Shown here piece by piece: positions 25,639 to 34,543 of a DNA stretch of 64,000 bases; position 1 is the first letter of the stretch; each line of letters begins with the position of its first letter. The DNA comes from Robiginitalea aestuariiviva (GTDB taxonomy: Bacteria; Bacteroidota; Bacteroidia; Flavobacteriales; Flavobacteriaceae): positions 611,536-675,535 of the forward strand of contig NZ_JARPUQ010000002.1 of assembly GCF_029537735.1 (NCBI RefSeq), in the 5' to 3' direction. The notes under the pieces were generated by a model. That model made no database searches. It had not been told where the DNA came from and saw only the letters and a list, made by a program, of their open reading frames with translations. A program made the position numbers and the translations under genes.

Positions 25639-27573
25639 ATGCTACCACAAGAACGTGTGGTCATCGATGCCATACGCCCCCAGCTGGACTGCGGAAAATT
25701 CTTTATTAAACGCATTGTAGGAGAGGAAGTCCGGGTTACTGCGGACATCCTTCCCGACGGCCACGACGTTATGCAGGCCGAGGTGCTCTACAAGCATCAG
25801 GGCGCACGGACCTGGAAAACCGTGCGGATGGAACCCCTGGAAAACGACCGCTGGGAAGCGGCTTTCCACGTGGAAAAGCAGGGTTTCTATCAATACAAGG
25901 TGAGGGGCTGGGTAGACTATGCTCTGAACTGGCAGCACGGCATCGAGGCCAAGATTGCAGACGGACAGCACGTAACCAGCGAATTGCTGGATGGGATACG
26001 CTACCTGGAATTCCTCCTGAAAGAGGTGGATAAAAGCGGGCAGGCTTACCTGCAGGACCTGATTAAGGCTTTTGCAGACCCCAGCCGGTACCTGGAAGCT
26101 ACGGAAGCAGCCGTTTCCGAGCGCCTGCACGGGTGGTTTGTGGAATACCCGGAGCGCAGGCTGGCCAACACCAGTAAGGAATTACAGGTGTATGCCGACC
26201 GCCCCCGGGCCGGATTCAGCACCTGGTATGAATTCTTTCCCCGGTCGGCGGCACAGACCCCGGGAACCCACGGCACCTTCGCGGATTGCGAACGCCTGCT
26301 GCCACGGGTAGCCGAAATGGGCTTCGACGTGCTGTATTTCCCACCCATCCATCCTATAGGAGAGGTGAACCGCAAGGGCAAGAACAATACCACGAATGCA
26401 CAGGAGGGCGACAGCGGGGTGCCCTGGGCCATTGGCTCCCGTCATGGGGGGCACCGCCACATCCATCCCGAGCTGGGAACGGAAAAGGATTTTCGCCGGC
26501 TGGTGGCCAGGGCACATGACCTGGGGATAGAGGTGGCCATGGACCTGGCTTTCCAGGCAGCACCGGACCATCCCTATATACAGGATCATCCGGAATGGTT
26601 TCGCCGCCGCCCGGACGGGACCATGCAATATGCCGAAAACCCGCCCAAGAAATACCAGGACATCGTTAATTTCCACTGGGAATCCGAAGCCTATACCGCC
26701 CTGTGGAAGGAGTTGCTGGGGGTTACCCTGCAATGGGTGGACTGCGGGGTGCAGATCTTCCGGGTAGACAACCCCCATACCAAGCCCTACTATTTCTGGC
26801 ACTGGCTCATTGCCGAGGTGAAGAAGAAGCACCCGGACGTACTCTTCCTGGCCGAAGCGTTCTCCCGCCCCCGGGTGATGCAGCAGCTGGGCAAGCAGGG
26901 CTTTTCCCAGTCCTACACCTATTTTACCTGGAGGGTCCACAAACAGGAGATTATCGACTATATGGTAGAACTCACCCAATCCGAAATGCGGGAGTACTAC
27001 CGTCCCAATTTCTGGCCCAATACGCCGGACATCAATCCCTTCCACCTGCAGGGTACGGGCGAGGCCATGCATATGATCCGGTATGCCCTGGCGGCCACCC
27101 TTTCCGGGAACATCGGCATCTACGGACCGGTCTTCGAGTATATGGTTACCGACCCCATGCCCGGGAAAGAGGAATACCGGGACTCCGAGAAGTACGAAAT
27201 CCGGCATTGGGACTGGGAGCACCAGAACAAACTGACCCACGTGATCACCCGCATCAACACCATCCGCCGGAAGCACCCGGCCCTGCAACAGACCAACAAC
27301 CTGCATTTCTGCGGGCTGGAAAACCCGGAGATGCTGGCCTTTTACAAATGGGATAGCGGGCGTACCAACGAGCTGCTGGTGGTGATTAGCCTGGATCCCA
27401 ATACTACCCAACAGGGCATGGTGCGATTGCCCTGGGAAGCCATGGGCGAGCCCCACCGCGGGCTGGAGGTCTACGACCTGATGACCCAGGCCAGCTACCG
27501 CTGGGAAGCCGAATGGAACTTTGTGGAGTTGCATCCCAACCTGCCGTTTCATATTTTTCAGATCAGACGATAG
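25639..27573 (+). CDS. glgE: Alpha-1,4-glucan:maltose-1-phosphate maltosyltransferase
   Basis: The 644-residue enzyme adds maltose units from maltose-1-phosphate to alpha-1,4-glucan. It has the GlgE N-terminal beta domain (about 1-115; FFIKRIVGEEVRVTADILPDGHD), a helical segment, and a GH13 barrel with PPIHPIGEVNRKGKNN near 236, nucleophile D377 in FRVDNPHTKP and acid/base E406 in FLAEAFSRP. The ATG at 25639 is chosen because family members begin just before the conserved VVIDAIRPQ. It is followed after 6 bases by maltokinase, the enzyme that makes its substrate. Confidence 0.93.
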   Translation: MLPQERVVIDAIRPQLDCGKFFIKRIVGEEVRVTADILPDGHDVMQAEVLYKHQGARTWKTVRMEPLENDRWEAAFHVEKQGFYQYKVRGWVDYALNWQHGIEAKIADGQHVTSELLDGIRYLEFLLKEVDKSGQAYLQDLIKAFADPSRYLEATEAAVSERLHGWFVEYPERRLANTSKELQVYADRPRAGFSTWYEFFPRSAAQTPGTHGTFADCERLLPRVAEMGFDVLYFPPIHPIGEVNRKGKNNTTNAQEGDSGVPWAIGSRHGGHRHIHPELGTEKDFRRLVARAHDLGIEVAMDLAFQAAPDHPYIQDHPEWFRRRPDGTMQYAENPPKKYQDIVNFHWESEAYTALWKELLGVTLQWVDCGVQIFRVDNPHTKPYYFWHWLIAEVKKKHPDVLFLAEAFSRPRVMQQLGKQGFSQSYTYFTWRVHKQEIIDYMVELTQSEMREYYRPNFWPNTPDINPFHLQGTGEAMHMIRYALAATLSGNIGIYGPVFEYMVTDPMPGKEEYRDSEKYEIRHWDWEHQNKLTHVITRINTIRRKHPALQQTNNLHFCGLENPEMLAFYKWDSGRTNELLVVISLDPNTTQQGMVRLPWEAMGEPHRGLEVYDLMTQASYRWEAEWNFVELHPNLPFHIFQIRR

Positions 27574-27579
27574 TATCCC

Positions 27580-29229
27580 ATGGCCAAAAAGACCCCTTCA
27601 ACCCCCGCAAAAACACAGGAAGCCCAACCGGAAACCGCCTACCGCTTTGACGTGCCCTGGGAGGGCCTGATGGACCACCCGGAATTTGTCTCGGTTTTCC
27701 TGTCGGACGTACTGGAGCGCTATGTACAGCAGCAGCGCTGGTACGGCGGTAAATCCAGTACCCTGAAATACATTGAACTGCAGGAGTATTTCCGCATACA
27801 GCAAGGGGCGGAGGTCTATTACGGCCTGTTGCTGGAGGTAAATTTTGAAGAAGCCTTTTACCAGCATTACTTTCTGCCCATCGCCTTTGTCTCCGACCCG
27901 GACTTTGCCAAAAAGGACCGCATCCTGCCCGTGGTGGTTGGTGGGGAGGAGGGCTTTATTATCGACGCGGTTAACCTGGAATCCTTCCGCAGGCTGGTGT
28001 ACGAGCGCATCATCACGGCAGAGCCCAACGACACTACCCGGGTGCGCTACCACAAGAGCGTGACCTTTGAACCTGAGGCCTATGCATCCTCGCGCCTGAT
28101 GGGCCTGGAGCAGAGCAATACCTCCATCATCATCAATGGGAAATCCGTGATCAAGTTCTTCCGCCGCATCTATGCAGACAAGAACCCGGATTACGAGATG
28201 AGCCGTTTCCTTTCCGAACGCAAGGAATACCGGAACACCCCGGCCTACCAGGGGAGCCTGAGCATCATCGATACGGATAACGCCAACATTACCATTGCCC
28301 TGATGCAGGAACTGATCGCCAACCAGGGAGATGCCTGGGACTATATGCTCAAGGAGCTGAATAAGATTTTTTCCAACCTGGAGTACAAGGGCATACAGAT
28401 TGCCCGCCTGCCCGAAACGGAGCTGTTTACCCGGCTTAAAATCCGGGACGTGCCCCCTGAAATTATAGACTGGGCGGGGTTGAAAATCTTCCTGAAACTC
28501 CAGAAACTGGCCCAGCGCACCGCGGAAATGCATATTGCCCTGGGGTCCGAATTTGAAGACACGGCCTTTACCCCGGAACACTTTAACGGAGATTATGAGG
28601 TCTGGCTGAAGAACCGCCTGCTCTACCAGTTCCAGAACCGCCTGAATACGGTGGAAAACAACCTGGAGCGCCTGGAAGGCAATTCCCTGGCCCTGGCTAA
28701 AGAATTCCTGGAGCGCAAGAATGAGATCCGCAAGCGCTTTATGAAATTCGACTGGACCCGGCTGAAAGGGGAACGCCTGCGCGTGCACGGCGATTACCAC
28801 CTGGGGCAGGTACTGGTGCAGGGCGAGGATTTCTTCCTCCTGGATTTTGAAGGGGAACCCGAAAGTACCATCCGCGACAGGAAGGTGAAACAACCCCCGC
28901 TGAAGGACATTGCGGGGATCTTCCGCTCCTTCCACTACGCGGTGTACGCCACTATCTTCAATAATGAAGGCAAATTCCCCTTCGAGCAGCAGGAGTTGTT
29001 CCGTGCCGGGGAGTTGCTCTACCGCTATTTTATCGGGGTCTTTCTGGAGACCTACGTGCAACTGATCCAGGACCACAATGTGGACATCGGGTACAGCGCA
29101 GAGCGTATATTCCTGCTGAAATACTGCATGCTGGAAAAGGCGGTATACGAACTTGGATACGAAATGAATTCCCGCCCGGACTGGGCGGTGATCCCCCTGG
29201 AAGGGATCCGAAGCATCATCAACGACTAA
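27580..29229 (+). CDS. Maltokinase (maltose 1-phosphotransferase)
   Basis: The 549-residue protein matches the maltokinase domain that is often fused to trehalose synthase. Landmarks are QQRWYGGKS near 50-58 (N-terminal cap), the kinase loop HGDYHLGQVLVQ near 403-414, LLDFEGEPE (metal-binding Asp) and PPLKDIAGIFRSFHYA. It would phosphorylate maltose with ATP to give maltose-1-phosphate for GlgE. Here it stands alone, with only a 25-residue polar leader where a trehalose synthase domain would be. It lies 6 bases after glgE and 12 before glgB, clearly one operon. Confidence 0.88.
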   Translation: MAKKTPSTPAKTQEAQPETAYRFDVPWEGLMDHPEFVSVFLSDVLERYVQQQRWYGGKSSTLKYIELQEYFRIQQGAEVYYGLLLEVNFEEAFYQHYFLPIAFVSDPDFAKKDRILPVVVGGEEGFIIDAVNLESFRRLVYERIITAEPNDTTRVRYHKSVTFEPEAYASSRLMGLEQSNTSIIINGKSVIKFFRRIYADKNPDYEMSRFLSERKEYRNTPAYQGSLSIIDTDNANITIALMQELIANQGDAWDYMLKELNKIFSNLEYKGIQIARLPETELFTRLKIRDVPPEIIDWAGLKIFLKLQKLAQRTAEMHIALGSEFEDTAFTPEHFNGDYEVWLKNRLLYQFQNRLNTVENNLERLEGNSLALAKEFLERKNEIRKRFMKFDWTRLKGERLRVHGDYHLGQVLVQGEDFFLLDFEGEPESTIRDRKVKQPPLKDIAGIFRSFHYAVYATIFNNEGKFPFEQQELFRAGELLYRYFIGVFLETYVQLIQDHNVDIGYSAERIFLLKYCMLEKAVYELGYEMNSRPDWAVIPLEGIRSIIND

Positions 29230-29241
29230 ACCTGAAAAAAC

Positions 29242-31134
29242 ATGGGAAAAGTAATCCCCCACAGCATATTCTCCGATTTCGACATTGAACTCTTCAAAGC
29301 CGGCAAGCATTTCCGGCTCTATGAGAAATTAGGCTCCCGCCTCATGGAGGTGGATGGGGAAAAGGGCGTGTATTTTGCCGTGTGGGCGCCATCGGCCAAG
29401 GCGGTTTCCGTGGTGGGCGATTTCAATTACTGGCTGGAGGGGGAACACCCCCTGAACGTACGCTGGGATGCCAGCGGGATCTGGGAGGGCTTTATCCCTG
29501 GGCTAAAAAAGGGCACCCTGTACAAGTACAAGATCCATTCCCACCACAACGACATCAAAACCGAAAAGGCAGACCCTTACGCCCGTGCCTGCGAACACCC
29601 GCCCAAGACCGCTTCAGTGGTCTGGGAAGACCAGTACGCCTGGAAGGATGAAGGATGGATGGAAAAGCGCGCTGCCCACAACGCCCTGGAAGCGCCCTAT
29701 TCCGTCTATGAGGTGCACCTGGGGTCCTGGAAACGCAAGGACGGTGACTTCATGACCTACAGGGAACTGGCCAAAGACCTGGTGGAATATGTGAAGGATA
29801 TGAATTTTACCCATGTGGAATTTATGCCCATTATGGAATACCCGTACGATCCCTCCTGGGGCTATCAGCTTACCGGGTACTTTGCGCCTACCAGCCGCTT
29901 TGGGTCCCCCGAGGACTTTAAGTTCCTGGTGGACGCCCTGCACCGGGCCGGTATTGGGGTAATCCTGGACTGGGTGCCTTCGCACTTCCCGGAGGATGCC
30001 CATGGCCTTGGGTACTTTGACGGGTCCCACCTGTACGAACACCCGGACCGCCGCCGGGGCTACCACCCGGACTGGAAAAGCCTCATCTTCAATTACGGCC
30101 GCAACGAGGTGCGCTCCTTTCTGATCAGCAATGCCCTGTTCTGGCTGGACCAATACCATGCGGATGGCCTTCGCGTGGACGCAGTAGCCTCCATGCTCTA
30201 CCTGGATTACTCCCGGGAAGAAGGGGAGTGGGAGCCCAATATTTATGGCAACAATGAACACCTGGAGGCGATTTCATTTATCCGGGAACTCAATACTGAA
30301 GTCTACGGCAATTTCCCGGGGGTACAGACCATTGCCGAGGAATCCACGGCCTTCTCCATGGTGACCAAACCCGTTAGCATGGGTGGCCTGGGCTTCGGGA
30401 TGAAGTGGATGATGGGCTGGATGCACGACACCCTGGAGTATTTCAAGAAGGAGCCGGTATACCGCCGCCACCACCAGAACGACATCACCTTTAGCATGAC
30501 CTATGCCTTTACGGAGAACTTTATGCTGCCCTTTTCCCACGACGAGGTGGTTTACGGGAAACAGTCCCTGCTGTACCGCATGCCGGGGGACGAGTGGCAG
30601 CGCTTTGCCAACCTGCGGCTGCTCTTTGGCTATATGTTCACCCACCCGGGCAGCAACCTGCTGTTTATGGGCGGGGAATTCGGGCAGTCATCCGAATGGA
30701 ACTTCCAGCAGAGCCTGGACTGGCACCTCCTCCAATACGATTTCCACAAAGGGGTGCAGGCCGTGGTACGGGACCTGAACGCCCTGTACCGCGCCCAGCC
30801 GGCCCTGTATGAGAAGCAATACAGCCCCGAGGGCTTCCAGTGGATCGACTACGGGGATGCCGAAAATTCCGTGCTAACCTACCTGCGCAAGGGGAAAGCC
30901 TCCAAAGACGACCTGGTGATTGCCTGCAACTTTACGCCCGTACCCCGCGAAGGGTACCGCATTGGGGTGCCCAAGACGCGGCAGCTGAAGGAGGTTTTTA
31001 ACAGCGACGCCGAAATGTATGGGGGAAGCGGGATGGTCAACACCAAGGCGGCCATCGAAAAAACGCCCTGGCACGGGTATGACCGTTCCATTTGTGTGAA
31101 CCTGCCGCCCCTTTCCGTAGTGGTTTTCCGATAA
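29242..31134 (+). CDS. glgB: 1,4-alpha-glucan branching enzyme
   Basis: The 630-residue GH13 enzyme has a CBM48 domain (about 25-120; VYFAVWAPSAKAVSVVGDFN), the barrel with VEFMPIMEYPYDPSWGYQ, nucleophile D313 in GLRVDAVASMLY, acid/base E366 in TIAEESTAF and the C-terminal beta domain. The D313-E366 spacing of 53 equals that of E. coli GlgB. It introduces alpha-1,6 branches into the glucan built by GlgE. It lacks the extra N1 domain of longer branching enzymes. Third gene of the glgE operon. Confidence 0.95.
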   Translation: MGKVIPHSIFSDFDIELFKAGKHFRLYEKLGSRLMEVDGEKGVYFAVWAPSAKAVSVVGDFNYWLEGEHPLNVRWDASGIWEGFIPGLKKGTLYKYKIHSHHNDIKTEKADPYARACEHPPKTASVVWEDQYAWKDEGWMEKRAAHNALEAPYSVYEVHLGSWKRKDGDFMTYRELAKDLVEYVKDMNFTHVEFMPIMEYPYDPSWGYQLTGYFAPTSRFGSPEDFKFLVDALHRAGIGVILDWVPSHFPEDAHGLGYFDGSHLYEHPDRRRGYHPDWKSLIFNYGRNEVRSFLISNALFWLDQYHADGLRVDAVASMLYLDYSREEGEWEPNIYGNNEHLEAISFIRELNTEVYGNFPGVQTIAEESTAFSMVTKPVSMGGLGFGMKWMMGWMHDTLEYFKKEPVYRRHHQNDITFSMTYAFTENFMLPFSHDEVVYGKQSLLYRMPGDEWQRFANLRLLFGYMFTHPGSNLLFMGGEFGQSSEWNFQQSLDWHLLQYDFHKGVQAVVRDLNALYRAQPALYEKQYSPEGFQWIDYGDAENSVLTYLRKGKASKDDLVIACNFTPVPREGYRIGVPKTRQLKEVFNSDAEMYGGSGMVNTKAAIEKTPWHGYDRSICVNLPPLSVVVFR

Positions 31135-31233
31135 TTATGTAGCCGCAAACGTTATAGTTCATAATTGTCAGGCCCAGGGCTTCATTATCCCGGGCGAATG
31201 TCGTTTTTTTGTTGGTTTCTATACCGACCCACT

Positions 31234-33633
31234 ATGATCACCAATACCGAACTCGAGTATAAGGGGAACCTCTATCCGAAGCAGGTTGAAAGCTTCCGGG
31301 AGGATTCGGGCAACTTCTACTTTACCAGCGAAAACGGGGTTCTGCTGCAGATTACCGTATTGCGCAACAGCGTCTTGCGCTTCCGATACGCCACCGACCG
31401 CATCTTTGAACCGGATTTTTCCTATGCCATTGCCCCGGACGCCAGCCGCGGCTATAATGACCTGAAGCAGGAGGAGACCGAGACGGCCTACCTGATCTTC
31501 ACCAGCAAGCTGCGCGTGGAGGTGGAAAAGAGCAGTTTGAGGATTTCCATCTCCGACCTGGATGGGAACGTGATCAACGAGGACGAATTGGGTTTCCACT
31601 GGGAGGAAAATTACGCCTACGGGGGGAATACGGTCAAAATGAGCAAGGTAACCCAGCCTTCCGAAAGCTTTTACGGGATGGGCGACAAGGCCACTCATTC
31701 CAACCTCAAAGGCCGGCGGGTAAATAACTGGGTTACGGACCAGTACGCCTTCAGCAAGGAGCAGGAGCCCCTGTACAAGGCCATCCCGTTCTACATCGGG
31801 CTGCATAATAACACCGCCTACGGCATCTTTTTCGACAACTCCTTCTGTACCCATTTCGACTTTTCCCACGAACGCCGGAACATCACCAGTTTCTGGGCGG
31901 ACGGGGGCGAAATGAACTATTATTTCTTTTACGGCCCGGCCATCTCCAAGGTGGTGCAGGCCTATACGGACCTTACCGGTACCCCGGAACTGCCACCCCT
32001 GTGGGCGCTGGGATATCACCAGTCCAAATGGAGCTACTACCCCGAAAAACGGGTGAAGCAGATCACCAACACCTTCCGGAAGCTGCAGATCCCCTGCGAT
32101 GCCATTTACCTGGACATCGATTATATGGACGGTTTCCGCTGCTTTACCTGGGACAAGAAACACTTCCCCGACCCCAAGCGGATGATCCGGGAACTGGAGG
32201 CTCAGGGCTTTAAAACCGTGGTCATGATCGACCCCGGGATCAAGATTGACCGGGATTACTGGGTGTACCAGGAGGCCCAGGAAAACGATTATTTCTGCAA
32301 GCGGGCGGACGGCCCCCTGATGACCGGGAAGGTATGGCCGGGGCCCTGTGGCTTCCCGGATTTTACCAACCCCGAAGTCCGGGAGTGGTGGGCCGGGCTG
32401 TACGGTGATTTTATCAAGGAATCCGGCCTGCACGCGGTCTGGAACGATATGAACGAGCCGGCCATCATGGAGGTGCCCACCAAAACGGCGCCCCTGGATA
32501 CCCGCCACGACTACGACGGCCACCCCTGCAGCCACCGCAAGGCGCACAATGTGTACGGGATGCAGATGGTGCGGGCCACCTACGAAGGGGTGAAGAAGTA
32601 CGTTTTCCCCAAGCGCCCCTTTGTGATTACCCGGGCAGCCTACGCAGGCACCCAGCGCTATGCCTGTACCTGGACAGGAGACAATGTGGCTACCTGGGAA
32701 CACCTCTGGATTGCCAATGTACAGGTTCAGCGCATGTGCATGAGCGGCTATTCCTTTGTGGGGACCGACATTGGCGGGTTTGCCGAACAACCCAACGGGG
32801 AACTCTTTGCCCGGTGGGTGCAGCTGGGGATTTTCCACCCCTTCTGCCGCGTACACTCCAGCGGCGACCACGGCGACCAGGAACCCTGGTCCTTCGATGA
32901 GGAAGTCACCAACATTGTACGGAAGTTTGTGGAGCTGCGCTACCAGTTGCTCCCTTATATCTATACCATGTTCTGGAAGTATGTGAAGGAAGGCGTGCCC
33001 ATGCTGAAACCCCTGGTCTATTTTGACCAGGAAGATGCCCAGACCCATTTCCGCACAGACGAGTTCATCTTCGGGGAGCATATCCTGGTGTGCCCCGTAC
33101 AGGAACCCAATGCCAAAGGCCGGCGGATGTACCTGCCCCGGGGTAAATGGCATAACTACTGGACCGGGGAAGTCCTGGAAGGCGGCTCTGAAAAATGGGT
33201 GGCGGCCGATATCGACAAGATCCCGATCTTCATTAAGGAGGGGGCCATTATCCCCCTGTACCCCGTGCAGCAGTACGTGGGCGAAAAGACCATAGAGCAG
33301 CTCCGGCTGAATGTCTACTACAAGCTGGGCGTGGAGCAATCCACCTTGTACGAGGATGCCCAGGACGGGTACGATTACAAAAAAGGCGGCTACAGCCTGC
33401 GGAATTTCCGGGTAAGCGGACGCGAAAAGGAAATCATCATCCAGCAGTATAAGGACGGGTCTTATATTACCCCGTACAAGGATATGAAGGTGAACCTGAT
33501 CGGCCTGCCCTTCCGGATCAAAAGCGTAGAGGTGGACAACCAAAAGGTAGACCTGAAATCCGTGCGTCCCAACGGGGACAACACCATTGTGGTCGACAAG
33601 AACTTCGGGGAACTGCACATCTTCGGAAGCTGA
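31234..33633 (+). CDS. GH31 family alpha-glucosidase
   Basis: The 799-residue protein has the GH31 N-terminal beta-sandwich, the barrel with catalytic nucleophile D405 in WNDMNEPAI and acid/base D483 in WTGDNVATWEH, and a distal beta domain. Substrate-site motifs IDYMDG and GTDIGGF are present. It has no signal peptide, so it acts in the cytoplasm, presumably releasing glucose from maltose, maltodextrins or the stored glucan. The ATG at 31234 begins just before the conserved domain; an upstream frame to 31165 is not conserved. A 99-base gap separates it from glgB. Confidence 0.92.
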   Translation: MITNTELEYKGNLYPKQVESFREDSGNFYFTSENGVLLQITVLRNSVLRFRYATDRIFEPDFSYAIAPDASRGYNDLKQEETETAYLIFTSKLRVEVEKSSLRISISDLDGNVINEDELGFHWEENYAYGGNTVKMSKVTQPSESFYGMGDKATHSNLKGRRVNNWVTDQYAFSKEQEPLYKAIPFYIGLHNNTAYGIFFDNSFCTHFDFSHERRNITSFWADGGEMNYYFFYGPAISKVVQAYTDLTGTPELPPLWALGYHQSKWSYYPEKRVKQITNTFRKLQIPCDAIYLDIDYMDGFRCFTWDKKHFPDPKRMIRELEAQGFKTVVMIDPGIKIDRDYWVYQEAQENDYFCKRADGPLMTGKVWPGPCGFPDFTNPEVREWWAGLYGDFIKESGLHAVWNDMNEPAIMEVPTKTAPLDTRHDYDGHPCSHRKAHNVYGMQMVRATYEGVKKYVFPKRPFVITRAAYAGTQRYACTWTGDNVATWEHLWIANVQVQRMCMSGYSFVGTDIGGFAEQPNGELFARWVQLGIFHPFCRVHSSGDHGDQEPWSFDEEVTNIVRKFVELRYQLLPYIYTMFWKYVKEGVPMLKPLVYFDQEDAQTHFRTDEFIFGEHILVCPVQEPNAKGRRMYLPRGKWHNYWTGEVLEGGSEKWVAADIDKIPIFIKEGAIIPLYPVQQYVGEKTIEQLRLNVYYKLGVEQSTLYEDAQDGYDYKKGGYSLRNFRVSGREKEIIIQQYKDGSYITPYKDMKVNLIGLPFRIKSVEVDNQKVDLKSVRPNGDNTIVVDKNFGELHIFGS

Positions 33634-33678
33634 TTTTTTCGTACATTCCGTATACACTAACCCTATAAATTGGCTCTC

Positions 33679-34485
33679 ATGAAAAACGTGATGCCCCTGC
33701 TGCTGCTATGCCTGGCGCTGGCCGCATGTAAAACAAACCCCTTTACCGGGAAAAAGACCCTGAATTTTTACGGCAACAGCCAGATCTTCCCCATGGCCTT
33801 TGCCCAGTACGACCAGTTCCTGGAGGAAAATACCGTGTTGGAAGACACCGAGGAAGCCCGTAAAGTGGCACGGGTGGGACGGCGTATTGCGGCTGCCGCG
33901 GAGCGGTGGCTTGACGCCAACGGCTACCCCGGCTACCTGAAAGAATACCAGTGGGATTATAACCTGGTTAAGGATTCTACGGTAAATGCCTGGTGCATGC
34001 CCGGCGGGAAAATTGTCTTCTATTCCGGAATCATGCCCATCTGCCAGAACGAGACCGGAATGGCGGTAGTCATGGGGCATGAAGTAGCCCACGCCCTGGC
34101 AGACCACGGGGCCCAGCGCATGAGCGCAGGTACCCTGCAGCAAATTGGCGCGGTGGGCGTTGGCGTGGCCGTAAACGACCCGGAGAAACGCAATGCCTTC
34201 CTGCAGGCCTACGGGCTGGGGACTACCCTGGGCGGGATGCTGCCCTTTAGCCGCAGTCACGAAACCGAGGCAGACCGCATTGGCCTGCAGATCATGGCCA
34301 TTGCCGGGTACAACCCGGACGAAGCGGCCGAACTCTGGAAGCGGATGAAGGCCCAGGGCGGCCAGGCCCCGCCGGAGTTCCTGAGCACCCACCCCTCCAA
34401 CGACACCCGGATTGCCAACCTCACGGCCTGGGCCCCTGCGGCCAAAGAAGAGGCCCGTAAGTTCGGGGTGACCACCTTCGAGTAA
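33679..34485 (+). CDS. M48 family metallopeptidase lipoprotein
   Basis: The 268-residue protein begins with a lipoprotein signal (LALAAC, Cys about 17) and has the zinc site HEVAH in GHEVAHALADHGAQRMS near 137-153 with the third ligand Glu in SHETEADRIGL. It resembles the exported M48 peptidases (LoiP/YcaL/BepA-like catalytic core), which degrade misfolded outer-membrane proteins. The ATG at 33679 is chosen over a TTG at 33670. It is 45 bases after the glucosidase gene, possibly on the same transcript, and is followed by a terminator. Confidence 0.9.
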   Translation: MKNVMPLLLLCLALAACKTNPFTGKKTLNFYGNSQIFPMAFAQYDQFLEENTVLEDTEEARKVARVGRRIAAAAERWLDANGYPGYLKEYQWDYNLVKDSTVNAWCMPGGKIVFYSGIMPICQNETGMAVVMGHEVAHALADHGAQRMSAGTLQQIGAVGVGVAVNDPEKRNAFLQAYGLGTTLGGMLPFSRSHETEADRIGLQIMAIAGYNPDEAAELWKRMKAQGGQAPPEFLSTHPSNDTRIANLTAWAPAAKEEARKFGVTTFE

Positions 34486-34516
34486 GGGTCGGGGTTCTTC
34501 GAATTATCGTATATTG

Positions 34517-34543
34517 AAACCATTCACATCGAATGGTTTTTTT
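34517..34543 (+). terminator. Terminator-like hairpin abutting the MFS start codon
   Basis: AAACCATTC (34517-34525) pairs with GAATGGTTT (34531-34539) around a 5-base loop, and T bases run to 34543. The next base opens the ATG of the MFS gene. It can end the M48 transcript, but because it also occupies the ribosome-binding region of the MFS mRNA it might control that gene too. Confidence 0.75.

Noticed and set aside
31219-33657. Long minus-strand open frame of 812 codons opposite the GH31 gene
   Set aside because: Mirror frame of a GC-rich gene; no recognisable domain and the plus-strand gene has full catalytic motifs.
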